From JASFHF01 sp050123375 (lineage in GTDB: Bacteria > Pseudomonadota > Gammaproteobacteria > UBA12402): 64,000 bases of DNA. Of the stretch, positions 49,716-59,000 are shown piece after piece. The notes under the pieces are model-generated. The model made no database searches and was not told the origin of the DNA. It was given only the letters and a program-made list of their open reading frames with translations. The stretch lies in assembly GCA_050123375.1 (NCBI GenBank), contig JASFHF010000004.1:1-64000 (forward strand). Direction: 5' to 3'. The translations under genes were made by a program, and so were the position numbers. Every line of letters starts with the position of its first letter. The first letter of the stretch is position 1.

Positions 49716-50849
49716 ATGAGAGTTTTTATTTGTGCAGGAGATGTTTCGGGCGATTTGCATGCCGCTTATTTAGTAAATAAGTTATTAGCAAGAGATGCTG
49801 CACTTGAAATTTTTGCTGTCGGCGGACAACAATTAGAGCAAGCTAAAACTTCTTTTTTATATAATATTGTGGATGCTGATGGTTTCGGATTAAATAATTT
49901 ATTGCATAAATATTTGTATTTTAGAAAGGTTTTTAATAAAATTATTTGTCCGGTACTGCAAGATAAAAAACCAGATTTAGTTATTTTGGTTGATTTTTAC
50001 GGGTTTAATATTCATGTTGCTAAAGAGGCAAAGAAGCATCATATTAAAGTAATTTATTACATTTGTCCGCAAATTTGGGCGTCACGTTTTTATCGAATTA
50101 AAAATATTAAAAAATATATTGATGAAGTTATTCCTATTTTTCCGTTTGAAATTGATATTTATAAAAAATATAAAATCCCGGTTTTTTATACTGGCAACCC
50201 TTTAATTGATGTTGTGCAGTCAAAAACTCCAGCAATCAATATTTATCAGCAATTTAATTTGTCATCAGATGAAAAATTAATTGGTGTTATGCCAGGCAGC
50301 AGAGAACAGGAGATTAAAAAAGTATTGCCGATGATTTTAGATTGTATTAAGCCGATACTGTCAGATAAACTAAAGTTCATTATTTTCGTTTCTTCAATAA
50401 AATATCGAAAATTAATTTTGGATATTTTAGAAAATTATAATATGATTTTGTATTTTAAATTAGTTGATGGTTCTGCATATCATCTGCGTAAGCAATTGCG
50501 ATTTTGTTTGACATGTTCTGGAACAGCAGTTACCGAGAATTTAGTTTTAAATATACCAACTATGGTTTTTTATCGCATGTCTCCTTTGATATTTTTGATT
50601 GCTAAGACAATTGTGACGGTTAAGTATATAAGCATTCCGAATATTTTAGCTGATAAGAGTATTATTCCAGAATATATTCAAAATATTGATGTTTTAAAAG
50701 TCGCTGATGAAATTCGAGGCTGGATTAATTCTGATGCAAAAATCGCACAAATTAAACACGATTTGAACAATGTGGCAAAGATAATGGGTCAGCCAGGAGT
50801 GATTGATCGGGTAGCTGAGCATATTACTGAGCATATTATCTCTAGTTAA
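49716..50849 (+). CDS. lpxB: lipid A disaccharide synthase
   Basis: LpxB joins UDP-diacylglucosamine and lipid X to form the lipid A backbone. The 377-residue protein begins VFICAGDVSGDLHAAYLV, a variant of the usual AGExSGD. YYICPQIWASR, FEIDIYKK and MPGSREQEIKKVLP are family motifs, and TCSGTAVTENLV is near the C-terminus. It is a peripheral inner-membrane glycosyltransferase. Its coupling to gnnB-gnnA suggests that the substrate carries GlcN3N. lpxA and lpxD are not in the window. Confidence 0.92.
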   Translation: MRVFICAGDVSGDLHAAYLVNKLLARDAALEIFAVGGQQLEQAKTSFLYNIVDADGFGLNNLLHKYLYFRKVFNKIICPVLQDKKPDLVILVDFYGFNIHVAKEAKKHHIKVIYYICPQIWASRFYRIKNIKKYIDEVIPIFPFEIDIYKKYKIPVFYTGNPLIDVVQSKTPAINIYQQFNLSSDEKLIGVMPGSREQEIKKVLPMILDCIKPILSDKLKFIIFVSSIKYRKLILDILENYNMILYFKLVDGSAYHLRKQLRFCLTCSGTAVTENLVLNIPTMVFYRMSPLIFLIAKTIVTVKYISIPNILADKSIIPEYIQNIDVLKVADEIRGWINSDAKIAQIKHDLNNVAKIMGQPGVIDRVAEHITEHIISS

Positions 50850-50904
50850 TTTCAAGAATGCTTGATATACTATATAAGTACGAAAATATTAGGAGAAGCA
50901 AGTA

Positions 50905-52353
50905 ATGCACTCAAATAATACACAGACCTTGAAACAACCAAAAGTATTTTATTTGTCATGTTTAACCACATTATTTGAGAGATTTGGTTTTTATGCCATT
51001 TCTTTTTTGTTGGTAATTTACGCTAAAATCATTTTTCAATATTCTGATACTGAAGCTTTTGCTTTGTTTGCTGTGTTTAACGCTTTGGTTTATTTAACGC
51101 CGGCGATTGGTGGTTATTTGGCAGATCATGTGATTGGAATTAGGCGCTGTATTATTTTGGGTTTAGTATTTGAGTGCGTTGGATTAGCGTTGCTTGCTTC
51201 AACAGTTGAAGTGATTTTTTTATTGGGATTGTCTTTAGTAATGATTGGGTTGGGTTTATTTAAAACTGCCCCCACTGACTTAATGGCTCGAGCTTATAGC
51301 GAAAAAGATCCGCGAATTGATAGCGGATATACTCTTTTTTATATGTCGATTAATATTGGAGTTTTGCTTGCTTCAGTTGTTTTTGGTTTTGTGTTGAAGT
51401 TTTTTGGATGGCATTGGACCTTTATTGCTGCATCTTCTACTTTAATCTTATCTTTATTGGTTTATTTTGTTTTACGCCGCAGTGCAGTAGATGATGAGTC
51501 AGAACCTGGAAAAATGCCATTAAAATTTAAGGTAAAAGTATTGTTTTTGATTGGTATAGTATTGGCTGCTGTTATTTTTACTGCCATGCTGTATTATTTA
51601 CATGTCGCTAATATGTTTTTTGTGGCTGCTAGCATTGCTGTTGCTTTGTATTTTTTATTTGAAATTATTAGAAGCCCGATGGATGAGAAACTAAAAATCA
51701 TTGCTTGTTTATTTTTGATCGCCGTAGGTTTCGTTTTCTTTGTGATGTATTTTCAATATTATGAATCTATGGTGTTATTTATCAAGCGGTCGGTTGAACA
51801 TACGATTTTTGGATATGAAGTTCCAATGACAGTATTTTTGTCATTTAATGCTGTGTGGATTATTATTTTAAGCCCGATTTTGGCCTGGTTATATAAATTT
51901 CTTGGTGAGAGAAACAAGGATTTGGTGGTAACTACTAAGTTTTCTTTGGGGGTTTTAGTTACCAGTATATGTTTTTTTGTTTTAGTAATTAGTCAGTATT
52001 TTTTACATCCTGATGTAAAAGTGTCTCCATTATGGATTTTTATTGCGATGTTTTTTTATTCCTTTGGAGAATTGCTGGTTAGCGCATTAGGGGTTGCAAT
52101 GGTTGCACATATTGCTCCAGAACGTCTGTATGGTGTGATGATGGGGGCATGGTTTTTACTGGGAATGGCGATGGCATCTTCAGTGTCAGGCAAAGTGGCT
52201 GCTTGGTCAAGTGTGCCGGAATCAGTTACTGATCCATTGCAAATATTCCACATATACATGCATGCGTTTCTTAAGATTGGAATTATAGGCTTGATCTTTG
52301 CTGCTATAATATTTATAGTTAGCCCTTATATTAAACGTATAGCTAACCTTTAA
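50905..52353 (+). CDS. POT family proton-coupled oligopeptide transporter
   Basis: The 482-residue membrane protein has about 14 helices. FYLSCLTTLFERFGFYAISF includes the ExxERFxYY-type proton-coupling motif of the family (here LFERFGFYA). GGYLADHVIGIRRCIILG is the second signature. It imports di- and tripeptides with protons, a common nutrient source for intracellular bacteria. The gene stands in its own unit after lpxB. Similarity to the DtpA family is clear, but substrate preference is not. Confidence 0.87.
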   Translation: MHSNNTQTLKQPKVFYLSCLTTLFERFGFYAISFLLVIYAKIIFQYSDTEAFALFAVFNALVYLTPAIGGYLADHVIGIRRCIILGLVFECVGLALLASTVEVIFLLGLSLVMIGLGLFKTAPTDLMARAYSEKDPRIDSGYTLFYMSINIGVLLASVVFGFVLKFFGWHWTFIAASSTLILSLLVYFVLRRSAVDDESEPGKMPLKFKVKVLFLIGIVLAAVIFTAMLYYLHVANMFFVAASIAVALYFLFEIIRSPMDEKLKIIACLFLIAVGFVFFVMYFQYYESMVLFIKRSVEHTIFGYEVPMTVFLSFNAVWIIILSPILAWLYKFLGERNKDLVVTTKFSLGVLVTSICFFVLVISQYFLHPDVKVSPLWIFIAMFFYSFGELLVSALGVAMVAHIAPERLYGVMMGAWFLLGMAMASSVSGKVAAWSSVPESVTDPLQIFHIYMHAFLKIGIIGLIFAAIIFIVSPYIKRIANL

Positions 52354-52369
52354 TGTATATATATCCATA

Positions 52370-52690
52370 ATGCAGCTTGAAAAATTACAACAAATTATTA
52401 TTGATGCTCTTGAAGATCTTAAGGCTATTAATATTGTAGTGCTTGATGTCAGAAAACTTACCACTATTACTGATTTAATGGTTGTTTGCAGCGGCCGTTC
52501 ATCACGCCATGTTAAATCTATTGCTGAAAATGTCATAATGCAGGCAAAAAAACATGGTCAACAGCCATTTGGGGTTGAGGGCGAAGAGATTGGTGAGTGG
52601 GTGTTGGTCGATCTTGGTGATATTGTTGTACATGTCATGTTGCCACAAACACGTGATTTTTATGAATTAGAAAAATTGTGGGCACAATAG
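52370..52690 (+). CDS. rsfS: ribosomal silencing factor RsfS
   Basis: The 106-residue RsfS (YbeB) binds uL14 and blocks subunit joining during starvation. DALEDLKAINIVVLDVRKLTTITDLMVVCSG and GVEGEEIGEWVLVDLGDIVVHVM are the conserved stretches. It is followed four bases later by rlmH, the usual pair. Confidence 0.94.
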   Translation: MQLEKLQQIIIDALEDLKAINIVVLDVRKLTTITDLMVVCSGRSSRHVKSIAENVIMQAKKHGQQPFGVEGEEIGEWVLVDLGDIVVHVMLPQTRDFYELEKLWAQ

Positions 52691-52694
52691 AATC

Positions 52695-53165
52695 ATGAAA
52701 GTTAATCTAATTGCTGTTGGTAAAAAAATGCCATCTTGGGTTGGTGCGGGTTTTAGAGAATATGCTAAACGTATGCCGGCAGAATTGTCTTTGAATTTAA
52801 TCGAAATATCAGCAGTTAAACATACAAAAAATTTAAGTGCGCAGCAAATTCTTGAGCGTGAAGGCAAACAAATTTTGGCTGCTATTCCAGCGAATAATTA
52901 TGCGGTTGCTTTGGATGTACGCGGCAAAAATTTTTCAACCGAGCAATTGGCGAAACAGTTGCAAATGTGGCGGGAAAATGCGCGTGATGTTAGTTTGTTG
53001 GTTGGCGGACCGGAAGGTTTGTCGGATGAATGTTTAAATCGCGCAGATTTTAAATGGTCATTATCAAAACTTACTTTTCCTCATCCATTAGTTCGGGTTA
53101 TAATTGCTGAACAGCTTTATCGCGCTTTTACTATCTTATCTCATCATCCTTATCATCGTGGTTGA
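52695..53165 (+). CDS. rlmH: 23S rRNA (pseudouridine1915-N3)-methyltransferase
   Basis: The 156-residue SPOUT methyltransferase modifies helix 69 of 23S rRNA. LDVRGKNFSTEQLA, LVGGPEGLSDECLNRA and the C-terminal LYRAFTILSHHPYHR are diagnostic. The protein ends HRG, where many homologues end HRE or longer. It is co-transcribed with rsfS. A long palindromic repeat follows. Confidence 0.95.
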   Translation: MKVNLIAVGKKMPSWVGAGFREYAKRMPAELSLNLIEISAVKHTKNLSAQQILEREGKQILAAIPANNYAVALDVRGKNFSTEQLAKQLQMWRENARDVSLLVGGPEGLSDECLNRADFKWSLSKLTFPHPLVRVIIAEQLYRAFTILSHHPYHRG

Positions 53166-53182
53166 TTTTTCAAGGTTGTCAC

Positions 53183-53292
53183 GAGTAGCTGGGGGTTGTC
53201 TTTTTCAGACACGCTCAAGTACATCCCTGTAGCGCTAAGGCTCGACCATCCCTGGTCTCGCATTGTCTGAAAAAGATAACCCCCAGCTACTC
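53183..53292. repeat. 110-bp MITE-like palindromic element
   Basis: Arms 53183-53211 and 53264-53292 (GAGTAGCTGGGGGTTGTC... and its inverse) match over 29 bp with one mismatch. The 52-bp centre has internal short repeats (CGCTCAAGTACATCCCTG, GCTCGACCATCCCTGG) and is GC-richer than the flanks. There is no coding capacity. It lies between rlmH and comF. Confidence 0.75.
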
Positions 53293-53342
53293 ATAATTAA
53301 ATTTCATGCTAATTAAAACTTTTCAAAAACAAAAGGATATAA

Positions 53343-53951
53343 ATGTTGAAAAAATTATTTCCATATACATGTATTTTGTGTCACGCAGTAAGTGGTCAGC
53401 AAATGGATTTGTGTTTAAGTTGTCAGCGTGAGTTACCATTTTATCAGGGAAATTATTTGTATAATGATATTTTTGCAATGTGTGATTATGTTGCGCCGAT
53501 AACTAAGTTGATTTTGGAATTGAAATTTCAGCAGCAGTTAGTTAATGCCAGAGTTTTAGGCGAATTGATGGCAAAGAAAATCAAGCAGCGTGAAAAACAA
53601 TTACCGCAATGTATTATTCCGGTGCCTTTGTCAAACAAACGTTTGCGTGAGCGTGGTTTTAATCAGGCAATTGAAATTGCAAAGCCAATAAGTAAAATTT
53701 TAAATGTTCCAATGGATATTAGTAGTTGTAAGCGCGTTCGACATACTAAAGCGCAAGCTGAGATCTCCGCAAAGCAGCGGCAAAAGAATATCAAAAACGC
53801 ATTTGCAGTCAGCAGAAAATTCAGTGCAAAACATGTGGTAGTTCTTGATGATGTGGTGACGACAGGGCAGACGGTAAAAGAGTTTAGTCGAGTCTTGCGC
53901 GAAGCTGGAGCGGAAACGATTGAAATTTGGTGCGTAGCGAAGACCATATAG
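53343..53951 (+). CDS. comF: ComF family phosphoribosyltransferase-like protein
   Basis: The 202-residue protein has an N-terminal zinc-finger-like part (CILCHAVSGQQMDLCLSC) and a C-terminal PRTase fold with VVVLDDVVTTGQTV, the PRPP-binding motif. PVPLSNKRLRERGFNQAIEIAK is the ComF signature. ComFC supports DNA uptake and recombination during natural transformation. It is a single gene. Confidence 0.9.
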   Translation: MLKKLFPYTCILCHAVSGQQMDLCLSCQRELPFYQGNYLYNDIFAMCDYVAPITKLILELKFQQQLVNARVLGELMAKKIKQREKQLPQCIIPVPLSNKRLRERGFNQAIEIAKPISKILNVPMDISSCKRVRHTKAQAEISAKQRQKNIKNAFAVSRKFSAKHVVVLDDVVTTGQTVKEFSRVLREAGAETIEIWCVAKTI

Positions 53952-54114
53952 GTTCTGTAAGGAGAGCTTATTAGAAATTACGTTAATTTATTAATATAAT
54001 CAGTAAATTATTGTCATTTTGCAATTTGACCCACGATATCTATTTCAGAAAACAAAAATTAGCATAGCTGCTTTTTGGCTCTAAACAGCAAAGTATTGGA
54101 AAAAAATTGGCGTT

Positions 54115-54147
54115 CTTAAGATTATCTTAAGAATTATGGTCTATATA
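54115..54147 (+). promoter_or_regulatory. PmrA-like tandem box and -10 element
   Basis: CTTAAGATT (54115-54123) and CTTAAGAAT (54126-54134) are separated by 2 bp. TATATA (54142-54147) begins 15 bp after the second TTAAG. The ATG at 54147 would fall in this -10, so it cannot be the start of the gene it drives. The rest of the 234-bp gap after comF is AT-rich with no other feature. Confidence 0.68.
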
Positions 54148-54185
54148 TGATAGTAGTTTATTTAAAATTTTTTGGGAAAGATAAG

Positions 54186-55381
54186 ATGTTTACGTTAAAT
54201 AATAATTATGAAAAATGTATTTCGAGTGCTTCCTATCCATTTTCATTTAAGTATCGACAAGATAATGATGATTTTCGCTCCTTAGGGTATCAAGAAAATA
54301 AAATATATTTTTTACAGCCATTTTTGTGGGAAATGACAATAAATGGTAGTAATTTATGTGCTCCGCAAATGATAATTAATTTTAGTAAATGTAAAAAACA
54401 TATTGTTGCTGTGGCGTGTGTTTCTAATACAAATTTGTTATTAGTGTGTTGTAATGATTACATTGATAATACATTTAAAATTTATCATTTAGTAGATGAA
54501 AAGAAATTGCAAGACGAGTATTTGGTATATAAAGAAATTGGTACAAAGCAATGTCATGACAATATTGTGATATCTAATGATGGCGGACATATTTCTTTTT
54601 TTGATGGCACAGTTTATTATTCTTTGCTTTGGAATGACAAAATTAAAAAGTATGAGAAAGAAAAAATTAATTTGAAGAATGACGTAATAATCAGATTATG
54701 CATATCGCCGAACTCTAAATATACAGCAATTTTTTATCTGGTGCTAAAATGCAAAATTGGAAATTTACCAGTATACAATATTGAAAAACTATCAAAATGC
54801 ATGGGTAAGGAAATTTACGGAATGCCAGATTCATCAGATGCGGCACTATATGTAACATTATGTGTCCCTAATGGTATTAAAAAAATAAGCTTCCTGATAA
54901 AATGCGTTTTAGCCAACATACATTATTAACTAATGATGGAAATATTATTTTTTATGATTCTGACACACAAAGTTTACGTGGTTACAGTTTTTCTAAATGG
55001 GATAAGCTTTACACAGTAAAGAAGCTTAAGTATATTGTTAATCAAATGAAGTTGGCTGTTGATGGGCAATCTATCATTATAGCAACAGAAAATGAGTTTA
55101 GGTATATTTGTGTTGTATGTGATAGTTATGGGAATTTGAGAGTCAAATATGATTGTGAAATTACAGGGTTTACGGGAAAGTTATGTAATTTTATTTGTTA
55201 TGGTAGCAATTTATTAAGTGTGACAAAAAAGAACAGCGAAGATTCGCCCAACAACTATACTCATGATGTTAATGTATACAAGTTTGCAAAAATCGCCAGT
55301 TTTTTTGAGAAGCCTTTACAAGAAGTATGTGATAATAAAGATCATAAATATACAGATGTAAAAATTAAGTGTGGTATTTAA
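54186..55381 (+). pseudogene. beta-propeller-like putative effector, split by a frameshift
   Basis: The gene was probably 399 codons long. The first part runs from the ATG at 54186 (weak GGGAAAG upstream) to a frame break. The second part continues to 55381. The break lies at a run of seven A residues (54879-54885); with eight, the two frames join as NGIKKNKLPDKMRFSQHTLL. As it stands, the first frame ends at 54929 and the second lacks its own ribosome-binding site. The protein has repeated WD-like or Kelch-like strands (such as DGNIIFYDSD and DGQSIIIATENE) and no signal peptide. It could be a pseudogene, a sequencing error, or a gene rescued by slippage on the A-run. Function is unknown. Confidence 0.6.
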
Positions 55382-55797
55382 TCTTCATGCGGGCGTAATT
55401 TTTTTGCTGCTTTATCCAAAACTCCATTGACGTATTTATGTCCGCCGGTAACGCCGAATTTTTTAGTTAATTCTACAGCTTCGTTAATAACTACTTTGTA
55501 AGGCACGTCTAATCGTTCAGTTAGTTCAAACATAGCCATGCGTAAAATGCATAATTCAATCGGATCCAGTTCTTTAATGGGTCGGTCGAGATAAGGTAGT
55601 AAATGCTGGTCGAGCGCTTCGTGGTTTGCGGTCACGCCTTTTAATAATATGCCAAAATATTCAATGTCGGTTTTTTTAAAATTATAATCATTTAAAAAAC
55701 GGATTTTGATTAATTCTGCTTGGTTGCCAGACATCAGCCATTCATATAATGCTTGGATAGCATAAGATCTGGCTTTGTGACGGGCAGCTGGTTTCAT
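55378..55797 (-). CDS. nusB: transcription antitermination protein NusB
   Basis: The 139-residue helical protein binds boxA RNA with NusE. ARSYAIQALYEWLMSGNQ at the N-terminus, LDPIELCILRMAMFEL and VVINEAVELTKKFGVTGGHKYVNGVLDK are diagnostic. It converges with the frameshifted effector by four bases. glyA is 51 bp upstream on the same strand. Confidence 0.94.
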   Translation of the reverse strand: MKPAARHKARSYAIQALYEWLMSGNQAELIKIRFLNDYNFKKTDIEYFGILLKGVTANHEALDQHLLPYLDRPIKELDPIELCILRMAMFELTERLDVPYKVVINEAVELTKKFGVTGGHKYVNGVLDKAAKKLRPHED

Positions 55798-55848
55798 TAG
55801 CAGCGATTATGCCACATGTTAGATCTTAAGTCTTGAGTTTTTATGCGC

Positions 55849-57102
55849 TTAGCCATAAACTGGAAACTGCGCACACAACTCCAAGGCTTGCTGTTTGATG
55901 TTTTCAGCAATTTTGGTGTTGTTGATATCACTTAAAATCTCACAAATCCAGCGGCCAATTTGGCGTGATTCTTCTTCTTTAAAGCCTCGGGTGGTGATAG
56001 GCGGTGTGCCCAGCCGAATTCCACTGGTCACAAAAGGTGAGCGTGGCTCGTTTGGCACAGTATTTTTATTACAGGTAATATTGCCAAGTTTTAATGCGTT
56101 TTCCGCATCTTTTCCGGAAATATTCTTGTTGATTAAATCCACTAAAAATAAATTGCTGTCAGTTCCATTAGCAACTATTTTATAACCGTGTTGCATCATT
56201 TCATCACACATAGCGCGTGCGTTAAGGATAATTTGTTTTTGGCATTGTTTGAATTCTTCTGTAAATGCTTCTTGGAAAGTGATGGCCTTAGCTGCAATTT
56301 CATGCATCAGTGGACCGCCTTGATTACCAGGAAACACTGTCATATTAATTTTCTTTTCTAATTCCGGATTGGCTTTTGCCAAGATTATTCCTCCGCGCGC
56401 ACCGCGTAAAGTTTTATGTGTTGTTGATGTGGTAACGTCGGCAATTTGTACGGGTGAAGGATAAATTCCGGCAGCAACCAGGCCTGAAATATGTGACATA
56501 TCAGCCATTAAATATGCGCCAAATTCATCTGCAATTTCACGAAAACGTTGCCAATCGACTACACGCGAATAAGCAGTAAAACCGGCGACGATTACCTTTG
56601 GTTTATGTTTATATGCCGCTTCCTGTATCTTTTTAAAATCAATTAATCCAGTTTCATTATCTAAGCAGTAATGCATAGCTTGATAGAATTTTCCGGAAAA
56701 ATTAACTTTTGATCCATGAGTTAAATGACCTCCATTAGTTAAATCTAATCCTAAAATCGTATCGCCTGGGTTTGCCATTGCAGCATAAGCGGCGGCATTG
56801 GCTTGTGATCCCGCATGCGGCTGGACATTAGCAAAATCTGCGTTAAATAGTTTTTTAGCTCTTGCTATAGCTAAATTTTCTATGATATCTACAAATTCAC
56901 ATCCACCGTAATAGCGTTTACCAGGATAGCCTTCTGCGTATTTGTTAGTTAACACGGAGCCTTGAGCTTCTAATACACGGGGGCTTACATAATTTTCTGA
57001 AGCAATTAATTCGATATGAGTTTCTTGACGTTGCAGCTCGAGTTGAATCGCGTTCCACAATTCATCATCAAACCCTTTGATTCGTACATTTTTTGACCAC
57101 AT
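55849..57102 (-). CDS. glyA: serine hydroxymethyltransferase
   Basis: GlyA interconverts serine and glycine with tetrahydrofolate, the main source of one-carbon units. It has 417 residues. ELIASENYVSPRVLEAQGS, NKYAEGYPGKRYYGGCEFVD and TTSTTHKTLRGARGG with the PLP Lys are all intact. AGGAGGG lies eight bases before the ATG. glyA followed by nusB is common in gammaproteobacteria (with nrdR and ribosynthesis genes nearby in some). Confidence 0.96.
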   Translation of the reverse strand: MWSKNVRIKGFDDELWNAIQLELQRQETHIELIASENYVSPRVLEAQGSVLTNKYAEGYPGKRYYGGCEFVDIIENLAIARAKKLFNADFANVQPHAGSQANAAAYAAMANPGDTILGLDLTNGGHLTHGSKVNFSGKFYQAMHYCLDNETGLIDFKKIQEAAYKHKPKVIVAGFTAYSRVVDWQRFREIADEFGAYLMADMSHISGLVAAGIYPSPVQIADVTTSTTHKTLRGARGGIILAKANPELEKKINMTVFPGNQGGPLMHEIAAKAITFQEAFTEEFKQCQKQIILNARAMCDEMMQHGYKIVANGTDSNLFLVDLINKNISGKDAENALKLGNITCNKNTVPNEPRSPFVTSGIRLGTPPITTRGFKEEESRQIGRWICEILSDINNTKIAENIKQQALELCAQFPVYG

Positions 57103-57183
57103 AATGAATCCCTCCTTTTTATGTTTTTGCTGTGTTGTGTGTTGAGGTGCTATTTTATCACAATAACTGGAATTAGTGATAAA

Positions 57184-58878
57184 TTATTTTATGAATTTTA
57201 TTTGGTAAAACAGATATTTTTCGGAAGCGATTGGTTTGACTTTTAATGTGACTAAAACGTTTTTAAATTGTGCGAAATCTGTTTTTTTGACAGCAATTAT
57301 TGCAATATGTTTTTGTTTGATAAAAGATTTAAATTGTTTAAGTAGTTTAGGTTGAGTTTTTCCGGTAGCCAGCATGCACAAAAATGGTTTCATTCGAAGG
57401 GAAGTGTATGGAGAATAATATTTATTAGGAATACCTCCGGTTGCGCCAGTAGCAAGTTTAAAATACATGTTGGTTTTAATTTGCCATAACATTGTGTTGC
57501 TTGCATCAGCTAAAGCGCTTATAGGTAAAACTATCATGATGTCATGCGGCCGCATAATTTTCTGATAAAATTTATTTTTGATAAACGGCGGGAAATTTAT
57601 TTTTTGTATTAATTGAGTATTGTATGGTTTCGGATTTGGCAGTATGAAAATTATGCTGCAAATGACTAAACTGTATTTGATGCTTTTTCTGATTTTTGTA
57701 TTTTGCAGCCAAAACGCAATTAATATGGCTATGCCGAGCCAGGAAAATAATATGAATCTGATCGAAAGAATATGGGAAAAAATTGGTAATTTGGTTATTA
57801 ATGCCCATGGGAGTGTGTAGATAAGGTATGGCCCGATTTTAAGTATTGCTCCTAATGAACAAAATGCAGTTATTAGTATTGAGATCGTTAACAATTTACC
57901 AATTTTTGTTTGCCAAAATTCTTTGATGTATAAAATTATAATTATGATTAATGGTAAACCAAGATAAGCTCCGCATTCCTGAATATCGGAGAATTTGTGA
58001 GTGAATTTCCAGAGGAAATTTCCTCCTAGCCAGGTGGCGTTGGTTGGAATAAAAAAATGTAGCAGATTAGTTGCGTAACGAATTTGATATTTTGCTGAAA
58101 ATGCCATGGAATGGAACAAAAAATAATATATCAACGGGGAGGTGACGATCATGGTAATGATATAGTTTATAATTAACAACCATGCCAGATTAATTATTTT
58201 ATTTCTTTGGGACTTATAAATAAAAAATGCAGCTAACAGCATTATCCACAAGAAAAAATTAAAAGTGATAAAAATTTCTTTGGAAATTAGAAATTGAATG
58301 ATGTTAAATATTGATATCAAAATAACAAATGTTGAGGTTTTGATTTTTATTGTTATCCAGTTGATAATTAATAAAATAATTAGCGGCAGCATCAAAGTAA
58401 AACTTAGATTTATATGTCCGCCGATCATTTGTGCAATTTGATAAGAAGAAAAACCAAAAAAATAACCGCCAAATAATGCCGGCCAAAATGATCGTGCCAG
58501 ATTTTTACATAATAAGTAAGTTGTGTATGCAGATAATGCTGAGGCAAAAATAGTAATAAGATTGAATGCGGCTATGTAGCCGTAAAGTTTGGCGATTGGC
58601 AGCATTATAAGACTGATGAATGGTATGCTGGTTATTTCTGCAATATTGTAACCATCCGGAGCCCATAAAAAGGTAGTAAATAATGGGTTAATGCTGTGTT
58701 TGATTGCGTAAGGCCACCAGTGCATCAGCCAGATACATGCTTTGGGATCGGGATTTATACCAAAAAATTGGTGGGTAAAATCCGGCATCATACGTATGCC
58801 CCAAAAAATAAAAGCGATACTTGCATATAAGAACAGTGGGAGAATATTGATGAAGATGTTTTTGGAATTGTTCCGCAT
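57184..58878 (-). CDS. polytopic membrane protein, GT-C glycosyltransferase-like
   Basis: The 564-residue protein has about 12 helices. A large first loop carries DPKACIWLMHWWPYAIKH and WAPDGYNIAEIT. That layout and those loop motifs occur in GT-C-fold, lipid-linked sugar transferases and related uncharacterised proteins. The C-terminal 120 residues form a soluble domain (IMRPHDIMIVLPISALADASNTM). It is divergent from lpoA. The substrate is unknown; a role in surface glycan synthesis is a guess from fold. Confidence 0.6.
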   Translation of the reverse strand: MRNNSKNIFINILPLFLYASIAFIFWGIRMMPDFTHQFFGINPDPKACIWLMHWWPYAIKHSINPLFTTFLWAPDGYNIAEITSIPFISLIMLPIAKLYGYIAAFNLITIFASALSAYTTYLLCKNLARSFWPALFGGYFFGFSSYQIAQMIGGHINLSFTLMLPLIILLIINWITIKIKTSTFVILISIFNIIQFLISKEIFITFNFFLWIMLLAAFFIYKSQRNKIINLAWLLIINYIITMIVTSPLIYYFLFHSMAFSAKYQIRYATNLLHFFIPTNATWLGGNFLWKFTHKFSDIQECGAYLGLPLIIIIILYIKEFWQTKIGKLLTISILITAFCSLGAILKIGPYLIYTLPWALITKLPIFSHILSIRFILFSWLGIAILIAFWLQNTKIRKSIKYSLVICSIIFILPNPKPYNTQLIQKINFPPFIKNKFYQKIMRPHDIMIVLPISALADASNTMLWQIKTNMYFKLATGATGGIPNKYYSPYTSLRMKPFLCMLATGKTQPKLLKQFKSFIKQKHIAIIAVKKTDFAQFKNVLVTLKVKPIASEKYLFYQIKFIK

Positions 58879-58948
58879 AAGTATTATTGGTGTCGGGTCG
58901 TAAGTTTATGTGAATTTTGGCAAAATTTTTCGATTATTGCAATGGTTA

Positions 58949-58957
58949 TGGTATAAT
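58949..58957 (+). promoter_or_regulatory. extended -10 promoter for lpoA
   Basis: TGGTATAAT (58949-58957) is a perfect extended -10, about 44 bp before the lpoA start. No good -35 is seen. Confidence 0.5.
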
Positions 58958-59000
58958 TTCGGTGCATTAATACTTATTACATGGTGCGGCAAAGGTTGAT

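Noticed and set aside
54147..54185. ATG at 54147 as gene start
   Set aside because: It falls within the predicted -10 hexamer, so it would not be transcribed; the in-frame ATG at 54186 is used.
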